DNA from: Streptomyces sp. NBC_01306
GTDB taxonomy: Bacteria > Actinomycetota > Actinomycetes > Streptomycetales > Streptomycetaceae
NCBI RefSeq assembly: GCF_026340465.1
Contig: NZ_JAPEPC010000001.1
Coordinates: 2,731,501 to 2,795,500, forward strand
DNA length: 64,000 nt
Direction: 5' to 3'
The translations under genes were made by a program, and so were the position numbers. Shown piece by piece: positions 29,821-37,841 of the stretch. The first letter of the stretch is position 1, and each line of letters opens with the position of its first letter. Under the pieces are notes generated by a model. The model ran no database searches. It was given only the letters and a program-made list of their open reading frames with translations, and was not told the origin of the DNA.

Positions 29821-31160
29821 CGGTCGACGCCTCCCATCACGGGGTCGATGGACGCGACGGCGACGATGACGTCGGCGACCTGGCCGCCCTCGCACATCGC
29901 CGCCATCGCCTGGAGATTGGTGAAGGACGGGTCGCGGAAGTGGACGCGGTAGGGGCGGGTGCCGCCGTCCGAGACCATGTGGACGCCCAGTTCGCCCTTG
30001 GGTGACTCGACAGCGGTGTACGCCTGTCCGGCCGGGACCCGGAACCCCTCGGTCACCAGCTTGAAGTGGTGGATCAGGGCTTCCATGGAGGTGCCCATGA
30101 TGTTCTTGATGTGGTCCAGCGAGTTGCCGAGTCCGTCCGGGCCGAGCGCGAGCTGCGCGGGCCAGGCGATCTTCTTGTCGGCGACCATCACGGGGCCCGG
30201 CTCCAGCCGGTCCAGGCACTGCTCGACGATCCGCAGCGACTGGCGCATCTCTTCGAGGCGGACCAGGAAGCGGCCGTACGAGTCGCAGGTGTCGGCGGTC
30301 GGCACGTCGAACTCGTAGTTCTCGTAACCGCAGTACGGGTCGGTCTTGCGCAGGTCGTGCGGGAGGCCCGCGGAGCGCAGGATCGGCCCGGTCGCACCGA
30401 GCGCCATGCAGCCGGCCAGGTCGAGATAGCCGACGTTCTGCATACGCGCCTTGAAGATCGGGTTGCCGGTGGCGAGCTTGTCGTACTCCGGCAGGTTCTT
30501 GCGCATCGCCTTGAGGAACTCGCGCAGTTGGTCCATGGCGCCGGGCGGCAGGTCCTGGGCCAGTCCGCCGGGCCGGATGAACGCGTGGTTCATCCGCAGT
30601 CCGGTGATCAGCTCGAAAATGTCGAGGACGAGTTCACGGTCCCGGAAGCCGTAGATCATGATCGTCGTCGCGCCCAGCTCCATGCCGCCGGTGGCGATGG
30701 CCACCAGGTGCGAGGAGAGCCGGTTGAGCTCCATCAGCAGGACGCGGATCACCGAGGCGCGGTCGGGGATCTGCTCCTCGATGCCGAGCAGCTTCTCGAC
30801 GCCCAGGCAGTACGCCGTCTCGTTGAAGAACGGCGTCAGGTAGTCCATGCGCGTGACGAAGGTGGTGCCCTGGACCCAGGTCCGGTATTCGAGGTTCTTC
30901 TCGATGCCGGTGTGCAGATAGCCGATGCCGCAGCGGGCCTCGGTGACGGTCTCGCCGTCGATCTCCAGGATGAGCCGGAGCACACCGTGGGTGGACGGGT
31001 GCTGCGGTCCCATGTTGACGACGATGCGCTCGTCGTCGGCCTTGGCCGCGGACTGGACGACCTCGTCCCAGTCGCCGCCGGTGACTGTATATACAGTCCC
31101 CTCTGTCGTCTCGCGGGCCGAGGCGGCCGAGGCGCGGGGAGCTTCGCTGGAAGTGGTCAT
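29817..31160 (-). CDS. nuoD: NADH-quinone oxidoreductase subunit D
   Basis: A 447-residue 49-kDa-type subunit forming the quinone site with NuoB. Conserved segments are [22 protein letters not shown] (the quinone-binding His loop), [16 protein letters not shown], and the C-terminal [12 protein letters not shown]...DPVMGGVDR end. The first about 40 residues ([15 protein letters not shown]) form an extension. A 16-base palindrome lies within this N-terminal coding part. The ATG overlaps nuoC by one base. Confidence 0.97.
   Translation of the reverse strand: MTTSSEAPRASAASARETTEGTVYTVTGGDWDEVVQSAAKADDERIVVNMGPQHPSTHGVLRLILEIDGETVTEARCGIGYLHTGIEKNLEYRTWVQGTTFVTRMDYLTPFFNETAYCLGVEKLLGIEEQIPDRASVIRVLLMELNRLSSHLVAIATGGMELGATTIMIYGFRDRELVLDIFELITGLRMNHAFIRPGGLAQDLPPGAMDQLREFLKAMRKNLPEYDKLATGNPIFKARMQNVGYLDLAGCMALGATGPILRSAGLPHDLRKTDPYCGYENYEFDVPTADTCDSYGRFLVRLEEMRQSLRIVEQCLDRLEPGPVMVADKKIAWPAQLALGPDGLGNSLDHIKNIMGTSMEALIHHFKLVTEGFRVPAGQAYTAVESPKGELGVHMVSDGGTRPYRVHFRDPSFTNLQAMAAMCEGGQVADVIVAVASIDPVMGGVDR
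31083..31098. promoter_or_regulatory. Perfect 16-base palindrome inside the nuoD 5' coding region
   Basis: GACTGTATATACAGTC equals its own reverse complement and is AT-rich within a very GC-rich gene; it encodes Thr-Val-Tyr-Thr-Val in nuoD. Its TGTATATACA core resembles operators of some GntR-family regulators. It may equally be chance plus codon choice. Confidence 0.35.
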
Positions 31161-31882
31161 CAGGTGTACGACCTCCGCTGGTCCGGGGCAGGGATCTGGG
31201 CGCCCTTGTACTCGATGGCGATCCCGCCCAGGGGGTAGTCCTTGCGCTGCGGGAAGCCCTGCCAGTCGTCCGGCATCATGATCCGGGTGAGGGCGGGGTG
31301 GCCGTCGAAGATGAGGCCGAAGAAGTCGTAGACCTCGCGCTCGTGCCAGTCGTTCGTCGGGTAGACGGCGACCAGCGACGGGATGTGCGGGTCCGCGTCG
31401 GGCGTGCCGACGTCCAGCCGGATCAGCCGGCCGTGGGTGATCGAGCGCAGGTGGTAGACCGCGTGGAGTTCGCGGCCCTTGTCGCCGGGGTAGTGCACGG
31501 CGCTGACGCCGGTGCAGAGTTCGAAGCGCAGGGCCGGGTCGTCGCGCAGTGTCGTCGCCACGGTCAGCAGGTGCTCGCGGTCGATGTGGAAGGTGAGTTC
31601 GTCCCGGTCGACGACCGTCTTCTCGATGGCGTTCTCCGGGACGAGCCCCTGCTCCTCCAGTGCGCCCTCCAGCTCGTCGGCGACCTCGTCGAACCAGCCG
31701 CCGTAGGGGCGGTTCGCGGCTCCGGGCAGGGCCACGGTCCGTACGAGACCGCCGTATCCGCTGGTGTCCCCGCCGTTGCGGGCGCCGAACATCCCCTTGC
31801 GTACGCCGATGACCTCACCGGCTTCGCTGCGCTGGGCGGGCGCCGCGCCGTTCTTGTCGCGCTGCTCTTCGTCGCCGCTCAC
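31160..31882 (-). CDS. nuoC: NADH-quinone oxidoreductase subunit C
   Basis: A 240-residue 30-kDa-type subunit. The family signature is present: [16 protein letters not shown]...[45 protein letters not shown] chose the GTG at 31882, which overlaps the nuoB stop (GTGA); the reading frame stays open further upstream, but that part runs antiparallel through nuoB codons and has no family similarity. It connects the hydrophilic arm to NuoB/D. Confidence 0.96.
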   Translation of the reverse strand: MSGDEEQRDKNGAAPAQRSEAGEVIGVRKGMFGARNGGDTSGYGGLVRTVALPGAANRPYGGWFDEVADELEGALEEQGLVPENAIEKTVVDRDELTFHIDREHLLTVATTLRDDPALRFELCTGVSAVHYPGDKGRELHAVYHLRSITHGRLIRLDVGTPDADPHIPSLVAVYPTNDWHEREVYDFFGLIFDGHPALTRIMMPDDWQGFPQRKDYPLGGIAIEYKGAQIPAPDQRRSYT

Positions 31883-32433
31883 CGCAGCAGCCCCTTCATC
31901 TCGATCGTCGGGAGCGCCTTGAGGGCCGCCTCCTCCGCCTCGCGGGCCGCTTCCGCCTGATTGACCCCGAGCTTGGAGCTCTGGATCTTCTGGTGGAGCT
32001 TGAGGATCGAGTCCATCAGCATCTCGGGACGCGGCGGGCAACCGGGCAAATAGATATCAACCGGGACGATATGATCTACACCCTGAACAATTGCGTAATT
32101 ATTGAACATACCGCCTGAAGACGCACAAACCCCCATGGAAATGACCCACTTGGGGTTGGGCATCTGGTCATAGACCTGCCGCAGGACGGGCGCCATCTTC
32201 TGGCTCACCCGCCCTGCCACGATCATCAGGTCCGCCTGTCGCGGCGAACCGCGGAAGACCTCCATGCCGAACCGCGCGAGGTCGTAGCGGCCGGCACCCG
32301 TCGTCATCATCTCGATGGCGCAACAGGCGAGGCCGAACGTGGCCGGGAAGACGGAGGACTTCCGCACCCAGCCGGCGGCCTGTTCGACGGTGGTCAGCAG
32401 AAATCCGCTCGGCAGCTTCTCTTCGAGTCCCAT
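31879..32433 (-). CDS. nuoB: NADH-quinone oxidoreductase subunit B (cluster N2)
   Basis: A 184-residue subunit holding the terminal [4Fe-4S] cluster N2. Ligands Cys37-Cys38 (FGLACCAIE), Cys103 ([10 protein letters not shown]) and Cys132 ([10 protein letters not shown]) are all present. It passes electrons to menaquinone at the NuoB/D interface. The stretch 32041-32150 inside the gene is only about 45% GC and uses codons such as ATA-free but AAT, ATT, GTT and GAT, unlike its neighbours. It overlaps nuoC and starts 18 bases after the end of nuoA. Confidence 0.97.
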   Translation of the reverse strand: MGLEEKLPSGFLLTTVEQAAGWVRKSSVFPATFGLACCAIEMMTTGAGRYDLARFGMEVFRGSPRQADLMIVAGRVSQKMAPVLRQVYDQMPNPKWVISMGVCASSGGMFNNYAIVQGVDHIVPVDIYLPGCPPRPEMLMDSILKLHQKIQSSKLGVNQAEAAREAEEAALKALPTIEMKGLLR

Positions 32434-32451
32434 GGTGTGCTCCTCAGCCCC

Positions 32452-32811
32452 TCAGTCCCATTCCAGACCGCCGCGCCGCCACACATACGCGTAGGCGACG
32501 AAGACGGTGAGCACGAAGAGCAGCATCTCGACGAGCCCGAAAAGCCCCAGGGAGTCGAAGGTGACCGCCCAGGGGTAGAGGAAGACGATCTCGATGTCGA
32601 AGACGATGAACAGCATCGCCGTCAGGTAGTACTTGATGGGGAAACGGCCGCCTCCGGCCGGCGTGGGTGTCGGTTCGATACCGCACTCGTAGGCCTCTAG
32701 CTTCGCCCGGTTGTAGCGCTTGGGACCGATAAGCGTGGCCATGACCACGGAGAAGATCGCAAACCCTGCCCCGAGGGCGCCGAGCACGAGGATGGGCGCG
32801 TAGGCATTCAC
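32452..32811 (-). CDS. nuoA: NADH-quinone oxidoreductase subunit A
   Basis: A 119-residue subunit with three membrane helices and the conserved loop KLEAYECGIEPT with its Cys. ILVLGALGAGFAIFSVVMATLIGP is helix 1, and MLFIVFDIEIVFLYPWAV carries the acidic pair of helix 2. The GTG at 32811 follows GAGGAGC; the open frame upstream of it has no family similarity. It is the first gene of the 14-gene operon, downstream of a Rex-type operator. Confidence 0.96.
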   Translation of the reverse strand: MNAYAPILVLGALGAGFAIFSVVMATLIGPKRYNRAKLEAYECGIEPTPTPAGGGRFPIKYYLTAMLFIVFDIEIVFLYPWAVTFDSLGLFGLVEMLLFVLTVFVAYAYVWRRGGLEWD

Positions 32812-32906
32812 GCTCCTCGCTCCTTCCAGTCGTCCTTGACCGTTGGACCGCATCGGGCCGGCTCGTCCGCCTCGCTCCCCCGCCGTCCTGACGAAGATCG
32901 CGAATA

Positions 32907-32922
32907 TGTGAAGCAGGTCACA
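32907..32922. promoter_or_regulatory. Rex-type operator (ROP) in the nuoA leader
   Basis: TGTGAAGCAGGTCACA has the perfect TGTGA/TCACA ends and overall layout of the redox-regulator Rex operator of Streptomyces (consensus as I recall it: TGTGAACGCGTTCACA). It lies just downstream of the TAGGAT -10 element, where bound repressor would block initiation or elongation. A second, weaker match (TGTGATCTGCGACACG) is at 32957-32972, upstream of the -10 element. Rex senses NADH/NAD+, fitting control of an NADH dehydrogenase. No rex gene is in the window. Confidence 0.7.
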
Positions 32923-32938
32923 AGCCCGACTGCCCCGC

Positions 32939-32944
32939 ATCCTA
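32939..32944 (-). promoter_or_regulatory. nuoA: Probable -10 element of the nuo promoter
   Basis: TAGGAT on the minus strand fits the streptomycete -10 pattern. The -35 region about 17-19 bases further upstream (GTCGCA/CGCAGA) is weak. Transcription would start near 32931, giving a leader of about 120 bases that contains the Rex-type site. Confidence 0.5.
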
Positions 32945-33586
32945 TGCCCGCCGGTCTGTGATCTGCGACACGGGGTGCGACAACGCCTTTGTGATCTCCA
33001 CCACCTGACGAAGGATCATCAAGTCGGATGACCGGTGATCTTCATACGTGAAGCGCCCGAGTGGTCACGAGACGTGACATCTCACTGCGTCAGCGCTGGT
33101 CGAGAGCGTGCGCCACTATCAAGTAGTGGCTCTTACATGCAAATTGGCGATGGACGCGGATGGGTGCTATCGACCCCTCGGCTCTCCAGGGGGAGGCATC
33201 CGGCGGCCGCGAAACGGTGCGTGCACACGTTCACGAGCGACCCCGGGGGCGCTCCGGAAGTGCCCCCGAAAGGGGGGCGTCCACGACTCCGGTCGCGGAC
33301 GCAGCGCCGCCCCCCTCCGGTTCACAGCGGTCATGTGACCTGCCTCACGCAGGATGGGTGCCGAAGAAACAGGGCTTGGCCAACCTCGTGAACGGATGGT
33401 AGGCGTCGGGCAATTCGGGCGTATTGCAGAAAGCCCATGATCACGCCCTTGATCGCCCACGCCCGTATTGCCCGTTTCGGCGTCAATAAAGGCCGCAGGC
33501 AACCGGAATGAACTGTTCCAGTCGTAACTGTGGCGCAACACACGTTTGTTGAAGCCACCCCGGAATGCCTGATAGCGGTAGTGCTC
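32945..33586. other. Long gene-free region between nuoA and the NlpC/P60 gene
   Basis: No convincing gene in about 640 bases. It contains the upstream Rex-like half-match (32957-32972), a perfect GC hairpin with a GAAA tetraloop (GCCCCC/GGGGGC arms at 33262-33278), and a relatively AT-rich stretch from about 33400 to 33586 that probably holds the promoter and leader of the NlpC/P60 gene. I looked for the ydaO-type c-di-AMP riboswitch that often precedes such genes and did not find its conserved blocks. Confidence 0.55.
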
Positions 33587-34402
33587 ATGTCCCACACCGC
33601 TCACATACCCAGCCACCGGAAGCCCCGTCGGAGCAGCGCCGCCAGGACCGCGCTCCGTGCCGGAGTTGCCGGTGGCGTTCTCAGCACCATCGCAGTGGCG
33701 GGTGCAGCTGGTTCGGCGAACGCGGCCGAGCCGGTGAACGAGAGCACCATCCAGATGCCCACCCTCAGCGCGGCCCAGGTCGCCGACGTCACGGAGCAGG
33801 TCGCATCCGACCTGCAGCAGCAGGCCCAGCAGGACACCGCGGCCCAGGACGCCGCCAAGGCCGCCAAGAAGGCCCACACCGAGGCCGTGCACAAGGCGGA
33901 GGCCAAGAAGAAGGCCGAAGCGAAGGCCAAGGCCGAGGCCAAGGCGAAGGCTGAGGCCGCCGCACGCGCCTCGCGCTCGTCCGCCCGTACGGCGCTGCAC
34001 GCCGTCACCACGGCCGCGAGCACGTCCTCCAGCTCCTCGATCGGCTCCGGCTCCGTCGCGTCCATCGTGAGCTTCGTGAAGTCCCACATCGGCGACGCAT
34101 ACGTCATGGGTGGCACCGGCTCCAGCTCCTGGGACTGCTCGGGTCTGGTCCAGGCCGCGTACAAGAACGTCGGTGTCGACCTCCCCCGCGTCTCGCAGGG
34201 CCAGTCGACCGCGGGCACCCAGGTCTCGCTGAGCAACCTGCAGCCCGGCGACATCCTCTACTGGGGCAGCTCCGGCAGCGCGTACCACGTGGCCATCTAC
34301 GTGGGCGGCGGCCAGTTCGTCGGCGCGCAGAACCCGAGCACCGGTGTGGTCGAGCGCCCCCTGAGCTACGACCAGCCGACCGGCGCGGTCCGCGTCCTCT
34401 GA
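33587..34402 (+). CDS. Secreted NlpC/P60 peptidoglycan endopeptidase
   Basis: A 271-residue exported cell-wall hydrolase. A signal peptide spans about residues 1-43 (Arg/Lys-rich start, hydrophobic core GVAGGVLSTIAVAGAAG, cleavage near ANA-AEP). A Lys/Ala/Glu-rich coiled coil (about residues 85-130) leads to the NlpC/P60 domain (about 155-271). The catalytic Cys is in WDCSGLVQAAY and the His in YHVAIYVGGG. It cleaves peptide cross-links during growth or spore formation. The ATG at 33587 gives the typical MSHTAHIPSHRKPRR start; the ribosome-binding site is weak and an in-frame GTG/TTG lies further upstream. Confidence 0.93.
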   Translation: MSHTAHIPSHRKPRRSSAARTALRAGVAGGVLSTIAVAGAAGSANAAEPVNESTIQMPTLSAAQVADVTEQVASDLQQQAQQDTAAQDAAKAAKKAHTEAVHKAEAKKKAEAKAKAEAKAKAEAAARASRSSARTALHAVTTAASTSSSSSIGSGSVASIVSFVKSHIGDAYVMGGTGSSSWDCSGLVQAAYKNVGVDLPRVSQGQSTAGTQVSLSNLQPGDILYWGSSGSAYHVAIYVGGGQFVGAQNPSTGVVERPLSYDQPTGAVRVL

Positions 34403-34467
34403 GTCCGGGTCTGAGTCTGAAGTCTGTGGTCTGAGCCTCCGGGCATCTGAGCACCGTTTGCCTCTGG

Positions 34468-34512
34468 CCGAAGGGCCGTCACTTCCCCCGCTCGGGAGTG
34501 GCGGCCCTTCGG
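34468..34512. terminator. Long hairpin terminator after the NlpC/P60 gene
   Basis: Arms CCGAAGGGCCG and CGGCCCTTCGG, extended inward by CACT/AGTG and CCC/GGG pairings, form an almost 20-bp stem about 65 bases after the stop codon. Confidence 0.8.
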
Positions 34513-34638
34513 CGTATCCAGGAGTCGCCCGCCCCCGGCATCCGTTTCTCCCGCTGACAGGGAAACCACCGTGGCCTCCGCCCGTATCCGGCGCCTACCG
34601 TCGCGGCCGGCCCATCCGTCCGCCGAGAGGAGCCAGCG

Positions 34639-35160
34639 ATGCCGTCACCGTCCGCCGCCCTGCCGAGCCCGAGCCTTGCCGAGCGTGTTGCCCGGTTGGA
34701 GGCGCGGCAGGAGATCGAGGAGCTGAAGTACCGCTACCTGCACGCCTGTGACCACAAGGACCCCGAGGAGTTCCGCGCCTGTTTCATCCGCGAGGGCGCC
34801 GACATCGACTACGGGGAACTGGGCGCCTTCGCCACCGTCGATGACCTCGTCACCCTCTTCAGCCGGATCGCGCTCGCCCGCGGCGGCGAGGGCGGACACA
34901 TCGTCCTGGACATGCACCACGGCCTGCACCCGCAGATCACCTTCCACTCACCCACCGAGGCAAGTGGCCGCTGGACGCTGCGCTTCCGGCAGGTCAACAT
35001 CGCCGAGGAGACCGAGCGGGTGATGTGCGGTGAGTACGACGACCGGTACGTCGTCGAGGACGGCGCATGGCGCCTGGCCCAACACCACTTCCGCACGCTG
35101 TGGTCACTGACCCGCCCACTGCCCCAGGGGTACGCCGTCGACGAGGGAGGGTTTCAGTGA
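34639..35160 (+). CDS. SnoaL-like/NTF2-fold nuclear transport factor 2 family protein
   Basis: A 173-residue protein with the NTF2/SnoaL-like cone fold. The N-terminal helix SLAERVARLEARQEIEELKYRYLHACDHKD and the following DFxxF-like strand pattern are typical of SnoaL_4 proteins that often act as dehydratases or isomerases. The ATG at 34639 follows GAGAGGAG. Its stop overlaps the start of the SDR gene (GTGA), so the two are co-translated and may act on the same small molecule. The substrate is not identifiable. Confidence 0.85.
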   Translation: MPSPSAALPSPSLAERVARLEARQEIEELKYRYLHACDHKDPEEFRACFIREGADIDYGELGAFATVDDLVTLFSRIALARGGEGGHIVLDMHHGLHPQITFHSPTEASGRWTLRFRQVNIAEETERVMCGEYDDRYVVEDGAWRLAQHHFRTLWSLTRPLPQGYAVDEGGFQ

Positions 35161-36056
35161 CCGAAGCGACCGAAGCGACTGAAGTGACCGAAATGACTGA
35201 AGTGACCGAGGGGACCGACAAGTCCGCCAAGACCGCGGCGCGCGTCGCGCTGGTCACCGGCACCGGCAAGGGCGTCGGCCGGGGCATCGCCGCCGCGCTC
35301 GGCGCGCAGGGCTGGACCGTCTACGTCACCGGCCGGGGCGAGCCGGGCCCGGACAGCCCGCAGGCGGAGACCGCCCGCCGGGTGGCGGAGGCCGGCGGCG
35401 AGGGCGTCGGCCTGCGCTGCGACCACCGCGACGACTCACAGATCGAGGCACTGATCGCGCGGATCACGGCCGCGCGAGGCCGACTTGACCTGCTGGTCAA
35501 CAACGTGTGGGCGGCACCCGACGGCATGGCCGGGTTCGACGAGCCGTTCTGGACCCGGCCCGTCTCCGACTGGGAACCGCTGGTCGGCATCGGGCTGCGC
35601 GCCCACTACGTCGCCTCGGTGCACGCGGCCCGTCACATGGTGGCCCGCGGCAGCGGTCTGATCGTCAACATCTCCTCGTTCGGCGCCCGGGCCCCGCTGC
35701 ACTCGGTGCTCTACGGCATCTCCAAGGCAGGTCTGGACAAGATGGCCGCCGACATGGCGCACGAGCTGCGCGCGGCGGGGGTGTCGGCGCTCTCCCTCTG
35801 GCCCGGCCTGGTGCGTACGGACGGACTGGTCGAGGCAGGCGTGAAGGAGGTGGCCGGGTTCCAGTTGGCGGACGCCGAGTCACCTGAGCTCGTCGGCTCC
35901 GTCATCGCCCGCCTCGCGGACGACACCCGGCTGCCGGAGCGCAGCGGGCACACCTATGTCGTTGCCGAACTCGCCGAGGAGTACGGAGTGACCGAACCCG
36001 ACGGCCGACGCGCCGCGTCGCACCGCGCGGCCTTCGGCGGCGGCCCGCTGTACTGA
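35157..36056 (+). CDS. Short-chain dehydrogenase/reductase
   Basis: A 299-residue classical SDR. The cofactor motif is VTGTGKGVGRGIA (about residues 33-45); the catalytic Ser is in IVNISSFGA and the Tyr/Lys pair in LYGISKAGLDK. An N-terminal leader of about 22 residues is built from repeated Thr-Glu-(Ala/Val) triplets encoded by tandem 9-base units. The GTG at 35157 follows GAGGGAGG and overlaps the SnoaL-like gene; the internal ATG at 35193 would skip most of the repeat and is a plausible alternative start. An unknown oxidoreductase acting with the SnoaL-like protein. Confidence 0.9.
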   Translation: MTEATEATEVTEMTEVTEGTDKSAKTAARVALVTGTGKGVGRGIAAALGAQGWTVYVTGRGEPGPDSPQAETARRVAEAGGEGVGLRCDHRDDSQIEALIARITAARGRLDLLVNNVWAAPDGMAGFDEPFWTRPVSDWEPLVGIGLRAHYVASVHAARHMVARGSGLIVNISSFGARAPLHSVLYGISKAGLDKMAADMAHELRAAGVSALSLWPGLVRTDGLVEAGVKEVAGFQLADAESPELVGSVIARLADDTRLPERSGHTYVVAELAEEYGVTEPDGRRAASHRAAFGGGPLY

Positions 36057-36273
36057 CGGCCCCGGTCGGCCCGCTGTGGAGCACCGGCATGAGCAGTGCG
36101 TTGACGGTTGACGCCGGAGGCTCAGGTGGCAGCGGGCCGTCGGGCGCCGGGCGCTGAGTGCCCCAGTGCAGGTCAACGTGGATCAGCTGGGTCTCCACGG
36201 TGCGATTCGGACAGGGCGGCACGAAGGGCAGCCGGAGAGGCCGCCCGGGGCAACGGCCGTGCCCCGTAGTCTG

Positions 36274-36303
36274 GTGACACCGGGTCATGATGCTGACTAG
36301 TGT
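36274..36303 (+). promoter_or_regulatory. Candidate promoter giving a leaderless transcript
   Basis: GTGACA (36274-36279) and TAGTGT (36298-36303) are 18 bases apart. The -10 box ends only eight bases before the ATG at 36312, and no ribosome-binding site is present between them, so transcription would start at or next to the start codon. Confidence 0.5.
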
Positions 36304-36311
36304 TCGACACA

Positions 36312-37748
36312 ATGAGCATCTGGACTTCTCTGGAGCCGGCGTCCACCACAGTGGACCCCGGCAGTACGGCCACCGTGCGGCTACGGCTGCGCAACACGGG
36401 CGACGTCGTCGACGAGTACCGGTGCGTACCCGTCGGTGACCTCGCCCCGTACGTGACCGTCGAACCACCGACCATCCGACTCTTCCCCGGCACCACCGGC
36501 ACCGTGGACCTCACGTTCGCCCCGCCGCGCACCCCCGACGCCATCGCCGGACCCAACCCGTACGGCGTCCAGGTCATCCCCACCGAACACCCCGAGGCGA
36601 CCACCGTCCCCGAGGGCAACGTCACCATCACCCCGTTCTCCGAAGTCCGCGCAGAACTCGTACCCCACACCGTCAAGGGACGCTTCCGCGGACGCCCCAA
36701 GCTCGCGATCGACAACCTCGGCAACACCAAGCTCACCGCATCGATCAACGGCAGCGAGAACGGCGACCAGCTCTCGTACGAGATCCTCCCGGCCAACGTC
36801 CAGATCGAACCCGGCCGCGCCGCCTTCGTACGCGCCACCCTCCGCCCCCGCCAGATCATCTGGTTCGGCCGCAAACAGGACCGCCCGTACAAACTCGCCA
36901 TCCAGCGCTCCGGCACCAAACCCCTCGACGTCGACGGCACCTACGTCCAACGCGGAGTACTCCCCCGCTGGCTCGCCACCGTCTTCGCCATCTTCATGGC
37001 CATCGCCATCGTCTTCATCATGGCCTGGTTCACCCACAAACCCACCGTCGCCACCCGCGCCACCGCCAAGGTCGCACAAGCCGGCGACATCCCCGCCCCC
37101 ACCCCCACACAGAGCCTCCCGACGCCCGCCGCGAGCGTCCCGCCGCCCACGCCGTCAGCTCCGAACCCGAACACCGGCGACAGCGGTGGCGGCGACAGCG
37201 GAGGTGGCGGTGGAGGCGGCGGAGGCGCTCCCAAGAAGAAGCCCGACCCGGCGAACGCCAAGCACGTGCTGATCAAGAACTCGGTCACCCACCTGTGCGC
37301 CGAACTCCCCGGCAGGGACAACGGCCAGATCGGCGGCCCGGTCCAGGAGAACGACTGCAACCCCACGGACCAGGACAACCAGATCTGGGACCTTGAGGTC
37401 CAGCACCCGCACGGCGGCCCGAACAACAACAGCCTCTTCCAGATCCGCAACATCAAGGACAGGCTCTGCATGGACCTGCCGGAGGGGGGCAGTCAGCCGA
37501 TCGGGGCCGTGGTGTCCGAGTTCACCTGCGCCGGCACCAATCCCGACAACCAGCTGTGGTGGCTCGCCAAGCAGGACGACGGCCACTACTGGTTCCGCAA
37601 CCAAGCGAGCAACGGACTCTGCCTGAACGTCGATGGGTACAGCCCGCCCGGTAAGCCGGTCACCACCAAGAACCGGCTCACGCTTCAGAAGTGCGCCAAC
37701 AATGACGACCGGGAGTGGGACATCATCAAGGTCCCCAAGGACATGTAG
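36312..37748 (+). CDS. Membrane protein with Ig-like N-terminal part and ricin-type lectin domain
   Basis: A 478-residue protein. Residues 1-210 form two beta-sandwich-like segments (TTVDPGSTATVRLRLRNTGD, then FSEVRAELVPHTVKGRFRGR) related to COG1470-type domains. A single membrane helix follows at about 218-240 (WLATVFAIFMAIAIVFIMAWF), then a Pro/Ser/Gly linker with an uninterrupted Gly run. A C-terminal ricin-B beta-trefoil (about 320-478) has QxW-like repeats NQIWDLEV, NQLWWLAK and REWDIIK. The topology suggests a cytoplasmic Ig-like part and an extracellular carbohydrate-binding part. The ATG at 36312 lacks a ribosome-binding site; see the adjoining promoter. Its role is unknown. Confidence 0.8.
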   Translation: MSIWTSLEPASTTVDPGSTATVRLRLRNTGDVVDEYRCVPVGDLAPYVTVEPPTIRLFPGTTGTVDLTFAPPRTPDAIAGPNPYGVQVIPTEHPEATTVPEGNVTITPFSEVRAELVPHTVKGRFRGRPKLAIDNLGNTKLTASINGSENGDQLSYEILPANVQIEPGRAAFVRATLRPRQIIWFGRKQDRPYKLAIQRSGTKPLDVDGTYVQRGVLPRWLATVFAIFMAIAIVFIMAWFTHKPTVATRATAKVAQAGDIPAPTPTQSLPTPAASVPPPTPSAPNPNTGDSGGGDSGGGGGGGGGAPKKKPDPANAKHVLIKNSVTHLCAELPGRDNGQIGGPVQENDCNPTDQDNQIWDLEVQHPHGGPNNNSLFQIRNIKDRLCMDLPEGGSQPIGAVVSEFTCAGTNPDNQLWWLAKQDDGHYWFRNQASNGLCLNVDGYSPPGKPVTTKNRLTLQKCANNDDREWDIIKVPKDM

Positions 37749-37780
37749 TCCCGGTCCAGGACCCGGCGTTGACACGGTGT

Positions 37781-37812
37781 GGGCCGGCCTGGCCTGATTT
37801 CGCGGCCGGCCG
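37781..37812. terminator. Inverted repeat between convergent genes
   Basis: GGCCGGCC occurs at both ends of a short loop region between the ricin-domain gene and the leftward esterase gene. It could terminate both transcripts. Confidence 0.4.
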
Positions 37813-37841
37813 GCCACCCGAGGCCGTACTGGCCGGGCGCC

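Noticed and set aside
31083..31098. LexA (SOS) box
   Set aside because: The palindrome has CTG-N6-CAG, not the CTG-N10-CAG of E. coli LexA, nor the actinobacterial GAAC-N4-GTTC pattern.
33020..33586. ydaO-type (c-di-AMP) riboswitch before the NlpC/P60 gene
   Set aside because: The words AACCTCGT and GTAGGCG near 33381-33405 recall the 3' end of the motif, but the conserved GGGGGA(A/C)CC, GGGTGAAT and CCGAACCCGTCAGCTAAC blocks are missing.
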